From contig NZ_LGHL01000063.1 of assembly GCF_001908205.1 (NCBI RefSeq), positions 1 to 43,609 of the forward strand: a stretch of 43,609 nucleotides of DNA, read 5' to 3'. Positions 1 to 15,268 of the stretch are shown here, one piece after another. A program made the translations under genes and the position numbers. The notes beneath the pieces are model-generated. The model had not been told where the DNA came from. It saw only the letters and a list, made by a program, of their open reading frames with translations, and did not search any database. This stretch comes from Bradyrhizobium sp. NAS80.1. Lineage in GTDB: Bacteria; Pseudomonadota; Alphaproteobacteria; Rhizobiales; Xanthobacteraceae. Position 1 is the stretch's first letter, and each line of letters opens with the position of its first letter.

Positions 1-831
1 CCCGTGCTCGGCCAGCAGCGCGCGCAGCCTTGTTGCCTGCTCGCCGTCGAGCACGCCGCCCTTGGCCGGGCCCTTGCGTCCCTCGGCGATCGCCATGATG
101 ACCCCGTGCAGGGTGTGCATGTCCTGCTTGGTCGGCTCCATGCGGCTGAAGATGTTGCGCAGGTTGACCAGCATGGTGTCGCGCTTCTCGGCCGGGCGCA
201 GGAATTCGACCCGATCAAGCTCGCGCACAAGATTGTTGAAGAAGGCCTGCATCTGGTGCTGCGAGGCGCGCTCGGAGCGCTCCGGCATGCCGTGCGGCAG
301 CTCGCCCGACGTCATCAGCTTGAACCATTCATAGCCGATCAGCAGCACGGCCTGGGCGAGGTTGAGCGAGGCAAAGCCCGGATTGACCGGGAAGGTGATG
401 ATGCGGTTGGAGAGCCCGACCTCCTCGTTGGTCAGCCCCCAGCGCTCCCGGCCGAACATGATGCCGGCCTTGCCCCCTGTGGCGACGTGACCCGAGATCT
501 CGGCCACGGCGGCCTCTGGCCCCACCACCGGCTTGGCCTGGTCATGGGCACGGGCTGTGGTGGCGAACAGCAGGTCGAGGTCGGCGACGGCCTGCTCGAC
601 CGTATCGAACAACTCGACCCGTTCCAGAATGTGGTCGGCGCCGGCCGCCGCGCGCTGGGCGGCGATGTTGGGCCAGCCGTCGCGGGGGTTGACGATGCGC
701 AGGCGGCTAAGCGCGAAGTTGCCCATGGCGCGCGCGGCCATGCCGATGTTCTCCCCGAGCTGCGGCTCCACCAGGATCACGATGGGACCGTCGAGGGAAA
801 GGCCCGCCTTGCTCTTGTCAGTCCCCGACAT
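1..831 (-). CDS. TrmH-family (TrmJ-like) RNA methyltransferase, 3' end cut by window edge
   Basis: Reading leftward from an ATG at 831 gives an open frame running off the window edge (277 codons, C-terminus missing). It shows the SPOUT/TrmH order of motifs: NIGMAARAMGNF near the N-terminus, GIMFGRERWGLTNEE in the middle and SLNLAQAVLLIGYE after it, which form the knotted AdoMet pocket. This pattern fits group 1 TrmH/TrmJ enzymes, which 2'-O-methylate tRNA (position 32 in TrmJ). That exact target is inferred from the family. It is divergent from icd, with 338 bp between the starts. Confidence 0.88.
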   Translation of the reverse strand, partial: MSGTDKSKAGLSLDGPIVILVEPQLGENIGMAARAMGNFALSRLRIVNPRDGWPNIAAQRAAAGADHILERVELFDTVEQAVADLDLLFATTARAHDQAKPVVGPEAAVAEISGHVATGGKAGIMFGRERWGLTNEEVGLSNRIITFPVNPGFASLNLAQAVLLIGYEWFKLMTSGELPHGMPERSERASQHQMQAFFNNLVRELDRVEFLRPAEKRDTMLVNLRNIFSRMEPTKQDMHTLHGVIMAIAEGRKGPAKGGVLDGEQATRLRALLAEHG

Positions 832-1169
832 CTCGTTTCGCTTTCACACTGGTTCTCAAGGCCTTGCAGAGGCGCTCTTAGGAATCGATTCAAAGCCGGC
901 CATAGGGCCAGCCTGCCCGGTCGCCTGTCGTTTGCCTGTCCTGACAAAATTCTCAAGGGAAATAACGGGGTTAGATTCGACTTTTGAATCTCGCCTGTAA
1001 CTTCACCCCCGCCGGTGCGACAGGGCCGCTCCCGCCCCCCATCTGTGGAAGCTGGATGGGCTAAAAGTGCATAATCACTTGGCTTTCGCCCGCCGCTGTC
1101 GGGTGCTAAGAGGCCCCCGATATTCACGTTGGCGCCAGCGGCGCCGTTCCCAAGAGGGCTTCCCCGATC
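832..1169. other. Divergent intergenic region between RNA methyltransferase and icd
   Basis: This 338-base region has no convincing gene. It must hold the promoters of both divergent genes, but I could not pick a clear -35/-10 pair. A perfect GGCGCC-AGC-GGCGCC palindrome lies at 1131-1145, just upstream of the icd ribosome binding site (GAGGG near 1154-1158). Confidence 0.6.
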
Positions 1170-2384
1170 ATGGCAAAAATCAAGGTGACCAACCCCGTCG
1201 TCGAACTCGATGGCGACGAGATGACCCGGATCATCTGGCAGTACATCAAGGACAAGCTGATCAACCCGTTCCTGGATGTCGAGCTGCTCTATTTCGACCT
1301 GGGGATGGAGCACCGCGACCACACCAACGATCAGGTGACCATCGACGCAGCCGAGGCCATCAAGAAGGTCGGCGTCGGCGTCAAGTGCGCCACCATCACC
1401 CCGGACGAGGCCCGGGTGAAGGAGTTCAACCTCAAGCAGATGTGGAAGTCGCCGAACGGCACCATCCGCAACATCCTCGGCGGCGTGATCTTCCGCGAAC
1501 CGATCATCTGCAAGAACGTGCCGCGCCTCGTTCCCGGTTGGACCAAGCCGATCATCATCGGCCGCCATGCCTATGGCGACCAGTACCGCGCCACCGACAT
1601 CAAGTTCCCGGGCAAGGGCACCCTCTCGATGAAGTTCGTCGGCGAGGACGGCACCGTGATCGAGAAGGAAGTGTTCAAGGCTCCCGGCGCCGGCGTCGCC
1701 ATGGAGATGTACAATCTCGACGACTCCATCATCGACTTCGCCCGCGCCTCCTTCAACTACGGCCTGCTGCGCAACTACCCGGTCTATCTCTCGACCAAGA
1801 ACACCATCCTCAAGGTCTATGACGGCCGCTTCAAGGACATCTTCCAGGACGTCTTCGACCGCGAGTTCAAGAAGGAATTCGACGCGAAGGGCCTGACCTA
1901 CGAGCACCGCCTGATCGACGACATGGTGGCCTCGGCCCTGAAGTGGTCCGGCGGCTATGTCTGGGCCTGTAAGAACTACGACGGCGACGTGCAGTCCGAC
2001 ACGGTCGCGCAGGGCTACGGCTCGCTCGGCCTGATGACCTCGGTGCTGCTCACCCCGGATGGCAAGACCGTGGAAGCCGAAGCCGCGCACGGCACGGTGA
2101 CCCGCCACTACCGCGAGCACCAGAAGGGCAAGGAGACCTCGACCAACTCGATCGCGTCGATCTTCGCCTGGACCCGCGGCCTGTCGCACCGCGCCAAGCT
2201 CGACAACAATGCCGAGCTCGCCAAGTTCGCGAACACCCTCGAGAAGGTCTGCGTCGACACCGTCGAGGCCGGCTACATGACCAAGGACCTCGCGCTCCTG
2301 GTCGGCGCCGACCAGCGTTGGCTCTCAACCACCGGCTTCCTCGACAAGGTCGCCGAGAACCTGGCGAAGGCGCTGGCGGCCTAA
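1170..2384 (+). CDS. icd: NADP-dependent isocitrate dehydrogenase
   Basis: This 404-residue protein oxidatively decarboxylates isocitrate to 2-oxoglutarate in the TCA cycle, making NADPH in the cytoplasm. It belongs to the homodimeric type close to mitochondrial IDH: the isocitrate-binding stretch SPNGTIRN is at residues 94-101, followed by [18 protein letters not shown] (131-143) and the cofactor-side [14 protein letters not shown]. Length matches that subfamily. The ATG at 1170 follows a GAGGG about 11 bases upstream. It is a single-gene unit closed by the terminator at 2427-2459. Confidence 0.97.
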   Translation: MAKIKVTNPVVELDGDEMTRIIWQYIKDKLINPFLDVELLYFDLGMEHRDHTNDQVTIDAAEAIKKVGVGVKCATITPDEARVKEFNLKQMWKSPNGTIRNILGGVIFREPIICKNVPRLVPGWTKPIIIGRHAYGDQYRATDIKFPGKGTLSMKFVGEDGTVIEKEVFKAPGAGVAMEMYNLDDSIIDFARASFNYGLLRNYPVYLSTKNTILKVYDGRFKDIFQDVFDREFKKEFDAKGLTYEHRLIDDMVASALKWSGGYVWACKNYDGDVQSDTVAQGYGSLGLMTSVLLTPDGKTVEAEAAHGTVTRHYREHQKGKETSTNSIASIFAWTRGLSHRAKLDNNAELAKFANTLEKVCVDTVEAGYMTKDLALLVGADQRWLSTTGFLDKVAENLAKALAA

Positions 2385-2426
2385 GCTGCCATCCGCAATT
2401 TCGCCCGACTGGGCCAGACATCATCA

Positions 2427-2459
2427 CGGGCCGCGCCTCAAGCGCGGCCCGTTTTCTTT
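2427..2459 (+). terminator. Intrinsic terminator of icd
   Basis: A perfect 10-bp GC stem (CGGGCCGCGC / GCGCGGCCCG, 2427-2436 and 2442-2451) closes a 5-base loop and is followed by TTTTCTTT. It lies 42 bases after the icd stop codon. Confidence 0.85.
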
Positions 2460-2660
2460 GGAGGTGACCTCCCGCCGAGACACCGGCGTTCTCAGCGACA
2501 TCACGACGGTACAACGTATTCATGCGCACGGCGGCTGGCTGGACGATACCCCCTGCGATCCGGCCGGCAGCTTTAGGAGCGTCCCCTATTCGGCTGATTA
2601 CGTTTTCCTGAAGAAAGGCTGATATAGACTGAACCGAGCCGCCACACGGAGGTCTTGTCG

Positions 2661-2945
2661 ATGCTCTTCATGGTGATCGAACGCTTCAAGGACCGCGATC
2701 CCATTCCTGTCTACCGGCGCGTGCGCGACGAGGGCGTCAAATTCCCCGAAGGTCTCAAATATCTCGGCAGCTGGATCGAGCCCAATTTCGACCGCTGCTT
2801 CCAGCTCATGGAATGCGACGACGCCCGCCTGCTGCAGGAATGGGTTTTGAACTGCCAGGGCTTTGGCATGACCTTCGAGATCGTGCCTGTGGTGCCCAGC
2901 AAGGAGACGCGCGAGGTCGTGGCGCCCTTCCTCGACCGGGACTAG
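2661..2945 (+). CDS. DUF3303 domain protein
   Basis: This 94-residue protein starts MLFMVIERFKDRDP and contains YRRVRDEG and YLGSWIEPNFDRCFQLME, the pattern of the DUF3303 family (small dimeric alpha+beta barrel fold; function unknown). A TTG two codons upstream keeps the frame open, but the ATG at 2661 sits 8 bases after ACGGAGG and is preferred. No signal peptide. It is monocistronic as far as can be seen. Its stop codon TAG is also the first bases of an intergenic repeat (2943-2980). Confidence 0.85.
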   Translation: MLFMVIERFKDRDPIPVYRRVRDEGVKFPEGLKYLGSWIEPNFDRCFQLMECDDARLLQEWVLNCQGFGMTFEIVPVVPSKETREVVAPFLDRD

Positions 2946-2980
2946 AGCGTTTTCGAGCGAAGTGGATACCGGTTTGCGTA
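2943..2980 (+). repeat. Short intergenic repeat, copy 1
   Basis: The stretch TAGAGCGTTTTCGAGCGAAG followed by TGGATACCGGTT recurs in reverse complement at 41801-41833 with a few differences. I recognise the core as a widespread Bradyrhizobium intergenic element (from memory, not searched). It supplies the stop codon of the DUF3303 gene and overlaps the possible start of the next reading frame. Confidence 0.7.
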
Positions 2981-3555
2981 AAGAAATTGGCGCCTTGGGC
3001 AATTCGGCCGCAGAAGAAGGGCTCTTGCGGCCAGCCGCGTTGTGGGCGGCAGATTGTGCTGAGCTGGCTCTGCCGGCTTTCGTCCGACGCGCTCCAAATG
3101 ATGAGCGCCCACGGAATGCCGTCGTCGGCGGACGTGAATTCGGACAAGGCAAGCGGCGCGGCAAGGCGCTGCGAACTCTTGCCTGGGCCGCGCACTCGGC
3201 AGCCAAAGAGGCTGAGGACAAAGCTGCAGAGTATGCGGCTCGCTCAGCGATGCTAAGCGCCGCTGTCGCCTACACCCACACCGATCTGACCCAAGGCTTG
3301 CCGGGAATTCGTCAGGCACGGCACCTGCTGGGACCAATCGTTTATGCGGCACTTGCGCTTGAACTGGAAGCAACCAGTCCAACCGATGTGGCGAACGATG
3401 TCATTTCCTTCGCAGTGAGAACGGCACCTCCAGAAGCTCTGGAATTGATTCGTCGTATGCCACCACAGCAACCAGGCACGACTCGTCTCGGTCGACTATT
3501 CTACGCTCTCGATGCGAAGCTTCGAGCGCCACTTTCCGACGGCGAGGATGATTGA
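2962..3555 (+). CDS. Putative immunity-like protein (Imm-5-like helical family), start uncertain
   Basis: The frame encodes up to 197 residues, rich in alanine-heavy helices. ALWAADCAELALP, then a P-x-D-x-RPR-x-A element (PNDERPRNAVVGG) and repeated AAxxAAxxA helices match proteins annotated as 'putative immunity protein' or Imm-5-like. These are thought to neutralise polymorphic toxins, though most have no proven target. No toxin gene is adjacent. There is no ATG near the expected N-terminus: the first possible start (GTG 2962) lies inside the intergenic repeat, and TTG 2974 or 2995 are alternatives. The 5' end may have been lost or replaced when the repeat inserted. Confidence 0.6.
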   Translation: MDTGLRKEIGALGNSAAEEGLLRPAALWAADCAELALPAFVRRAPNDERPRNAVVGGREFGQGKRRGKALRTLAWAAHSAAKEAEDKAAEYAARSAMLSAAVAYTHTDLTQGLPGIRQARHLLGPIVYAALALELEATSPTDVANDVISFAVRTAPPEALELIRRMPPQQPGTTRLGRLFYALDAKLRAPLSDGEDD

Positions 3556-3631
3556 TTGTTTCTTGGCGCAAGGTCATGGCCAGCACAGATCGCTTCCGGA
3601 TAAAAGCCGTCGGCGGCGCTTGCTCTAGCGG

Positions 3632-4864
3632 CTACGCGCCGCCGCGTCCGTCGTCCTGTTCGGCCTGCGCCAGTTCAGCCGCGGCGAGATCGCCAGTCTC
3701 TTCCAGCCGCGCTTTCGCGGTCTGGTGGACGTGGGCGGCCAGCGTCGGCATTCGCTCGATCAGGGCGTGAAAGTCCTGGGCGTCGAGCAGCAGGAGGCGC
3801 GTCTTGCGCGTCGCCGTCACCGTGCCGCTGCGCTTTGTCTTGTGCAGCAACGCGATTTCGCCGAAGAAGGTGCCGTCGGCGAGCCGCACATGCTGGCTCG
3901 GCAGCGAGATCTCGACCTCGCCTGCGGTGATGAAATACATCGACGAGGCGGCATCGCCCCGCCGCACCAAGACCTCGCCCTGCTCGATGGTCCGGGCCCT
4001 GAGCAGCCGCATGATGTCCGCGATCTCCGCTGCCGACAAATGCGAGAACAGCGGCACCCGCGCCAGCATGCCCCAGGTGACGACGAAGTCGCGCCGTTTC
4101 ACCTCTTCCGCAAAGGCGGTCGAGATGATCGCGACCGGCAGCGCGATCATCGCGAAACCCGCGATGATCGTGAACACGGAGATGATTTTTCCGAGCGGCG
4201 TCACCGGCACCACGTCGCCGTAGCCAACGGTGCCCAGCGTCACGATCGCCCACCACATCGCCTGCGGGATGGTGCCGAGCTTGTCCGGCTGCACGTCGCG
4301 CTCGATGGCGTAGAGCAGCGAAGCGGAGGTCAGCACCGCGCCGGTCAGGATGACGATGCAGCCGATCAGCGCCCGCCGCTCGGCGTGCACGGCCGCGAGC
4401 AGCGAGCGCATCGCCGGCGAATAGCGGATCAGCTTGAAGAACGGCAGCACGCCGAGCGCGGCCAGCGTTGCATGCCGGCCGGTGACCAGCACGACCGCTG
4501 CGGGCAGGAACGACATGAGGTCGATGATGCCGAGCGCAGAAAAGGCATAGCCGAGCCGGTCGGCAAGCGGCGAGCCCCTGCGCGGCGTATGGCCTGCCAC
4601 CGTCCACATCCGCGCGGCATATTCCAGCGCGAACACGATCACGGCGAGGATGGTGATCGCCGAGAACAGCGCACCGAACTGCGCGTCGAGCTCCGGCACC
4701 GAGGCGAGTATCATCGCGGCGACGTTGAGCACTATGACGCCAATGATGATCTGGATGAAGCGCGATCCGACCGAATAGGCCAGCGGATCGTACTCCAGCA
4801 ATTCGTACAGGCGATCCCTTAAGTTGGGATCGCGCAAGCCACGTCCTCGCGGAACGAGGCGCAT
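3632..4864 (-). CDS. Cyclic-nucleotide-gated K+ channel, MloK1-like
   Basis: This 410-residue inner-membrane channel has six hydrophobic segments (residues about 36-185 and 225-250) around a pore with the K+ selectivity filter TVGYGD at 212-217. A C-terminal cyclic-nucleotide-binding domain (about 275-390) has the phosphate-binding cassette GTFFGEIALL...RSGTV at 331-349, including the Arg (R345) that contacts the cyclic phosphate in MloK1. The S4-like segment has few positive charges, so weak voltage dependence is likely. Its ATG lies 6 bases after the alaS stop codon, so it is probably co-transcribed with alaS. Confidence 0.88.
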   Translation of the reverse strand: MRLVPRGRGLRDPNLRDRLYELLEYDPLAYSVGSRFIQIIIGVIVLNVAAMILASVPELDAQFGALFSAITILAVIVFALEYAARMWTVAGHTPRRGSPLADRLGYAFSALGIIDLMSFLPAAVVLVTGRHATLAALGVLPFFKLIRYSPAMRSLLAAVHAERRALIGCIVILTGAVLTSASLLYAIERDVQPDKLGTIPQAMWWAIVTLGTVGYGDVVPVTPLGKIISVFTIIAGFAMIALPVAIISTAFAEEVKRRDFVVTWGMLARVPLFSHLSAAEIADIMRLLRARTIEQGEVLVRRGDAASSMYFITAGEVEISLPSQHVRLADGTFFGEIALLHKTKRSGTVTATRKTRLLLLDAQDFHALIERMPTLAAHVHQTAKARLEETGDLAAAELAQAEQDDGRGGA

Positions 4865-4870
4865 GGCTCT

Positions 4871-7549
<2,679 letters not shown>

Positions 7550-7738
7550 GTTCATCCAATCGGGTGTGCTTGGACCCGCCAAAGGCCATCAAAACCTGTG
7601 ATTTAGGCTGATATCTGCGGGCCAAAGCGCTTTTAGACAAGGCCAGCTTCGCTGTCCAGAAACTGTGCAAGGAGATGTGCAAGCAGATCAGTGGGTTGCC
7701 GCAGGCGCTCAATCCCGTTGAAAGACACCGAAGTCGCG

Positions 7739-7776
7739 TTGACAGGCTTGGCCGGGCTGTGGTCTGTACCTATCTC
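7739..7776 (+). promoter_or_regulatory. Possible sigma-70 promoter of the gcv operon
   Basis: A perfect TTGACA lies at 7739-7744, about 45 bases before the first riboswitch aptamer. No good TATAAT partner is visible at 16-18 bases: the best candidates are CTGTAC (7764) and TATCTC (7771, too far). The -35 call is plausible by position only. Confidence 0.35.
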
Positions 7777-7788
7777 TATCGTACGGCC

Positions 7789-7963
7789 ACGTCGGGAGAG
7801 ACCGGCTCTGGTAGCCGGCGCCGAAGGAGCAACCGCCCCGGAAACTCTCAGGCAAAAGGACCGCGTGGCTTTGACAGCATCTGGAAAGAGGCGCCGACGG
7901 GCTTAGGCCCGGATTGCGTCCGCCGACGGGATAATACTCTCAGGCACAGCGACAGATGGGGCT
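7789..7963 (+). promoter_or_regulatory. Tandem glycine riboswitch
   Basis: Two glycine aptamers lie in series upstream of gcvT. Aptamer 1 (about 7789-7865) has the conserved GGGAGAGACCGG, GCGCCGAAGGAGCAA and GGAAACTCTCAGGCAAAAGG blocks. Aptamer 2 (about 7872-7963) has GAAAGAGGCGCCGAC, ATACTCTCAGGCA and GACAGATGGGG. This arrangement is the classical tandem glycine riboswitch, which turns on the glycine cleavage operon when glycine is abundant. It agrees fully with the downstream gcvTHP genes. Confidence 0.93.
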
Positions 7964-7977
7964 TCGATTGGTGTCCT

Positions 7978-8020
7978 CAGGGGAATCGTCCCCGGGGAAC
8001 CGCCGAGGGCCCCTGTGATG
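7978..8020 (+). promoter_or_regulatory. Putative riboswitch expression platform at the gcvT start
   Basis: CAGGGG at 7978-7983 can pair either with CCCC at 7990-7993 (small local hairpin) or with CCCCTG at 8010-8015, next to the gcvT ATG at 8018. The second pairing encloses the GAGGG Shine-Dalgarno region (8005-8009). Mutually exclusive hairpins suggest control of translation initiation. No terminator T-run is present, so transcriptional control is less likely. The pairing is seen; its role is inferred. Confidence 0.45.
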
Positions 8021-9166
8021 CTAGCGCGCGACAACCAAGATTCCCTCCGACGCACCCCCCTCTACGACCTTCATGTGTCGCTCGGCGGCAAGATGGTCCC
8101 CTTCGCGGGCTATGACATGCCCGTGCAATATCCGGCCGGGGTCCTGAAGGAGCACCTCCATACCCGCAGCAAAGCCGGTCTGTTCGATGTCTCCCATATG
8201 GGCCAGATCGCGCTCCGGCCGAAATCCGGCAAGGTCGAGGACGCCGCCCGTGCGCTGGAGCGGCTGGTGCCGCAGGATATCGTGGCGATTGCACCGGGAC
8301 GGCAGCGCTACGCCCAGTTCACCAACGCCGATGGCGGCATCCTGGACGACCTGATGGTCGCCAATTTCGGCGATCACCTGTTCCTGGTCGTCAATGCCGC
8401 CTGCAAGGCCGAGGACGAGGCGCATCTGCGCGCGAATCTCGCAGGTGACTGCATCATCGATTCGCTCGCTGACCGGGCGCTGATAGCGCTGCAGGGGCCG
8501 AAAGCCGAAGCCGCGCTGGCGAAGCTTTGTGCAGAGGCGCCATCCATGAAGTTCATGGACGCCGGCCCGCACAGGGTTGCCGGTCTCGACTGCTTCGTCT
8601 CGCGCTCCGGTTACACCGGCGAGGACGGGTTCGAGATTTCAGTCCCCGCTGCGGATGCCGAACGCCTCGCCAAGACGCTTCTTGAAGATCCCGACGTGCT
8701 GCCGATCGGCCTTGGCGCCCGCGACAGCCTGCGGCTCGAGGCCGGGCTCTGTCTCTACGGCCACGACATCGACACCACGACCACGCCGGTCGAGGCCGCG
8801 CTGGAATGGTCGGTGCAGAAGAGCCGCCGCAGCGGCGGCGCCCGCACCGGCGGCTTTCCCGGCGCGGAAAAGATTCTCGCCCATTTCGACCAGGGTGCCG
8901 CCCGCCGCCGCGTCGGCCTGCGCACTGAAGGCCGCGCGCCGGTGCGCGAGGGCGCGCTGCTGTTTGCGGACGCGACATCGAGCCAGCCGGTCGGAAAGGT
9001 CACCTCGGGCGGTTTCGGCCCGAGCCTGAATGCGCCGGTCGCGATGGGCTATGTGCCCACCGCCCTCAGCGCGCTCGATACAAAACTCTTCGCCGAAGTG
9101 CGTGGCCAGCGGCTGCCGCTCATGGTCGCCGCCATGCCGTTCGTGAAAAACACCTACAAACGCTGA
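8018..9166 (+). CDS. gcvT: Glycine cleavage system T protein (aminomethyltransferase)
   Basis: This 382-residue folate-dependent protein releases ammonia from the aminomethyl-lipoyl arm of H protein and forms methylene-tetrahydrofolate. Recognisable are [23 protein letters not shown] at the N-terminus (shared with GcvT/DMGDH folds), [23 protein letters not shown] and [19 protein letters not shown] with the conserved folate-side residues. GTG 8015 directly precedes ATG 8018. ATG is chosen because GAGGG lies 8 bases upstream. First gene of the riboswitch-controlled operon. Confidence 0.95.
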   Translation: MLARDNQDSLRRTPLYDLHVSLGGKMVPFAGYDMPVQYPAGVLKEHLHTRSKAGLFDVSHMGQIALRPKSGKVEDAARALERLVPQDIVAIAPGRQRYAQFTNADGGILDDLMVANFGDHLFLVVNAACKAEDEAHLRANLAGDCIIDSLADRALIALQGPKAEAALAKLCAEAPSMKFMDAGPHRVAGLDCFVSRSGYTGEDGFEISVPAADAERLAKTLLEDPDVLPIGLGARDSLRLEAGLCLYGHDIDTTTTPVEAALEWSVQKSRRSGGARTGGFPGAEKILAHFDQGAARRRVGLRTEGRAPVREGALLFADATSSQPVGKVTSGGFGPSLNAPVAMGYVPTALSALDTKLFAEVRGQRLPLMVAAMPFVKNTYKR

Positions 9167-9176
9167 GGACCTGAGA

Positions 9177-9545
9177 ATGACCACGACGCTGTACACCTCC
9201 GACCATGAATGGCTGGCCATCGACGGCGACGTCGCCACCGTCGGCATCACCGACTACGCCCAGCAGCAGCTCGGCGACGTCGTGTTCGTCGAGCTACCCA
9301 AGGTCGGCCGCACGCTGAAGAAGACCGAGGCCGCCGCCGTCGTGGAATCGGTGAAGGCCGCCTCCGACGTCTATGCGCCGATATCAGGCGAAGTGCTCGA
9401 GACCAATGAAGCGCTCGCCGCCGAGCCGGCGCTGGTGAACTCGGATGCGCAAGGCGCGGCCTGGTTCTTCAAGATCAAGATTGCTGACAAGAGCGAGCTT
9501 GGCGGCCTCATGGATGAAGCCGCCTACAAGGCCCATACGGCTTAA
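9177..9545 (+). CDS. gcvH: Glycine cleavage system H protein
   Basis: This 122-residue lipoyl carrier protein shuttles the aminomethyl group between P, T and L proteins. The lipoylated lysine lies in the motif [12 protein letters not shown], and the N-terminal [20 protein letters not shown] is typical. It starts 10 bases after gcvT, so the operon structure is tight. Length is normal for the family. Confidence 0.97.
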   Translation: MTTTLYTSDHEWLAIDGDVATVGITDYAQQQLGDVVFVELPKVGRTLKKTEAAAVVESVKAASDVYAPISGEVLETNEALAAEPALVNSDAQGAAWFFKIKIADKSELGGLMDEAAYKAHTA

Positions 9546-9562
9546 GGACGATGGAGCAAGCG

Positions 9563-12445
<2,883 letters not shown>

Positions 12446-12453
12446 GACGCTAC

Positions 12454-12545
12454 GTAGGATGGGTAGAGCGCAGCGAAACCCATCACTGCGTTCTGTTCCT
12501 GCGATGAGGAAAGCGATGGGTTTCGCTGTGCTCTACCCATCCTAC
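12454..12545. repeat. Long imperfect palindrome after gcvP (REP/MITE-like)
   Basis: Two 31-base arms (12454-12484 and 12515-12545) are reverse complements at 30 of 31 positions, each beginning GTAGGATGGGTAGAGC in its own orientation, around a 30-base centre. I recognise the GGATGGGTAGAGC...AAACCCATC arms as a common Bradyrhizobium intergenic repeat. No T-run follows, so it is not a standard terminator, though it could block or protect the gcv transcript 3' end. Confidence 0.85.
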
Positions 12546-12559
12546 ATCCTGAACACGTA

Positions 12560-13553
12560 TCAAGGTTCGACAATCGAACGGCTCTGCGCATCCCACCGCC
12601 AGAGCCGTTCATTGGTCAGAAGGGTGCCGCCCCACCAGCGTCTAATCGGGTTGTGACGGCGGAAATCTTCGCGGCCTTCCAGAACTGCTCTGCCAAATTC
12701 GGTCAACAAAGGCCGACTCCGGCGATAAGCGGCGTGGCGACCTCTCGAATCGTTCGGATCGAGTGTTGCGAGCTTGTCGTCCAGGCCCGCAACCACGGGA
12801 GCCGGGCCGAAAGCGAGCCCTTCGAGCAACGGACCCAACTCCCACCGGTCGAACACACGCGTGCCGAGCCCACCCGGCTCAAACAGCTCATTGGTACGAT
12901 TGTGTCCCCGCGCAATCAGTTCGAGAAGCCGCTTCTCTGTCGCACCCAGCCCCGTTATCAGCGACGGCAGTTCCGCGAGCAGTTCTTCCAGGGCCGGCTT
13001 CAGGAAAGACAGCTTGCCAAGTTGCCTGCCTAGCAAGCCGGTGCAGAGCTCGGGCGTCGGCGCGCGGTAGGCCTCCCAAGGCGAGGCTGGCGATCTCAAG
13101 GTCGCTTTCCGAGAAATCGGCCTCCCGGACGGCGCGGTGACGAAGCTCCGCGGGATCTGCTCCGCGCAAATCGAAATCGACACATCGCAATTTCAGACGC
13201 TCAGCGAGGGATGGATAGGAGCGCAGGTAGTCGAGGATCCACATCAACTGCAATTGACTGTTCGGTTCAGGATCGAACCACAGCTCGATGACATCGACGC
13301 CGTGAATCTCGCAGACGCGGACCAATGTTTCATTTTTGTGCGAGAGCCCGGTCAGAGGCGACCGACCAACAAGGTCGCACCAGCAGACCTCAGGTTCGCC
13401 CTTGTAAGAACGTCCTCGGAGATAACGCGCGAGGTGGTCGGACGTGGGCAACGGCCCCGAAACAAACCGAAAGATGAGCGGGACGACCATGTCGGCGCGG
13501 CTCGCGTGGATGAGACCAACGCCGGACGAACTCGTCAGGATGACGCGCTTCAT
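12560..13553 (-). pseudogene. Frameshifted DUF1835/DUF3658-type protein
   Basis: Two overlapping minus-strand frames join into one protein of about 330 residues. The N-terminal part begins MKRVILTSSSGVGLIHASRA with a later SGPLP, as in DUF1835 proteins. The C-terminal part has WEAYRAPTPELCTGLLG and LEELLAELPSLITGLGATEK, followed by R-L-L-E-L-I, the pattern of the DUF3658 half. The switch falls near 13076-13090, where one extra base (around CCTTGG on the coding strand) separates D-L-E-I-A-S-L-A from W-E-A-Y. Function of the family is unknown. It may be a true pseudogene or a sequencing indel. The gene ends just after the gcvP palindrome. Confidence 0.7.
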
Positions 13554-13651
13554 CGTCCTGGCGCCCTCCCCCCAAACGAAACGGGCACCGAAGACGTGGG
13601 CAACTCAACGTCCTCAGCGCCCGCTCCTCGCGAAAACTCTAGTGGTTGGCC

Positions 13652-14740
<1,089 letters not shown>

Positions 14741-14812
14741 TGGGTCGTGCTCCTTATGGCGAGGATTCGCGCGAGGGACAAACGGTTGGCGAGGCGGGGC
14801 GCCGATAAAATC

Positions 14813-14841
14813 AATGTACCCTATTTGTTCCGGGTTCGCAA
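14813..14841 (-). promoter_or_regulatory. recA promoter
   Basis: On the minus strand TTGCGA (14841-14836) is followed after exactly 17 bases by TACATT (14818-14813), a good sigma-70 type pair about 70 bases upstream of the recA start. The LexA box lies across the -35. Confidence 0.7.
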
Positions 14842-14848
14842 TATGTTC
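14834..14848. promoter_or_regulatory. LexA (SOS) box of recA
   Basis: The direct repeat GTTC-N7-GTTC (14834-14837 and 14845-14848) is the alphaproteobacterial LexA site. It overlaps the recA -35 element, so LexA binding would block RNA polymerase. An additional GTTC lies at 14827-14830. Confidence 0.85.
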
Positions 14849-14865
14849 TTTTGCGGCGTGGCGGC

Positions 14866-14920
14866 TGTCCGTATTTGACCCCAGATGACCTAAGTTGAAT
14901 TTCGGGGTGTCCTAATTTGA
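14866..14920. repeat. TGTCC-motif repeat block, left copy
   Basis: Contains CTGTCCGTATTTGACCCCA and, 42 bases later, TGTCCTAATTTGA, with TGACCTAAGTTGA between them. A similar block in the same orientation lies at 16296-16350. No gene is present here. Confidence 0.55.
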
Positions 14921-15040
14921 CTCGCTATCCGGCTCTCCGAGGCGCATAGTTCCGGGCATCACCGGGCAACGCTCTGTCCATAGGCACCGGTGGCTGAGAG
15001 ACCAATCGCGCTCCCGCCTGCAACAGCTAGGCGGCACATT

Positions 15041-15268
15041 ATGCCGATCAGGCGGCTGCTCAAGAGCAGCATGTTAGCGGCGGATGAAATCGATATTCTG
15101 ACCCGAGCCTTTGACCAGGCTTTGCGCTCGCTGAACTTGTGCGACCGCAATGCCCCCGACCCCCTCATAGAAACAATCGCGCGGCAGATCATCGACGTCG
15201 GCGCGAGCACCATTCGCGATCCGATGGAGATCGCCAAGCTAGCCATCAAGCGGCTTCGCCTTCCGTAA
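15041..15268 (+). CDS. Small conserved hypothetical protein
   Basis: A protein of about 75 residues beginning MPIRRLLKSSMLAADEIDIL, with a mostly helical, charged sequence that includes FDQALRSLNLCDRN and ETIARQIIDVG. It resembles short alphaproteobacterial proteins of unknown function that share the 'L-x-x-F-x-x-A-L-x-x-L-x-L-x-D-R-x-D-P' layout (recalled, not searched). GTG 14990 keeps the frame open, but ATG 15041 has AGG 9 bases upstream and fits better. No signal or membrane segment. Followed at once by its own terminator. Confidence 0.7.
   Translation: MPIRRLLKSSMLAADEIDILTRAFDQALRSLNLCDRNAPDPLIETIARQIIDVGASTIRDPMEIAKLAIKRLRLP

Noticed and set aside
777..2189. Long minus-strand open frame (470 codons) across icd
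   Set aside because: It is an antisense shadow of icd: rich in Asp/His/Val/Arg runs and without any domain, while the plus strand encodes a full-length, well-matched icd.
14990..15040. CTGAGAGACC resembling part of a TPP riboswitch
   Set aside because: The other conserved TPP-riboswitch blocks are absent and the downstream gene is not a thiamin gene.
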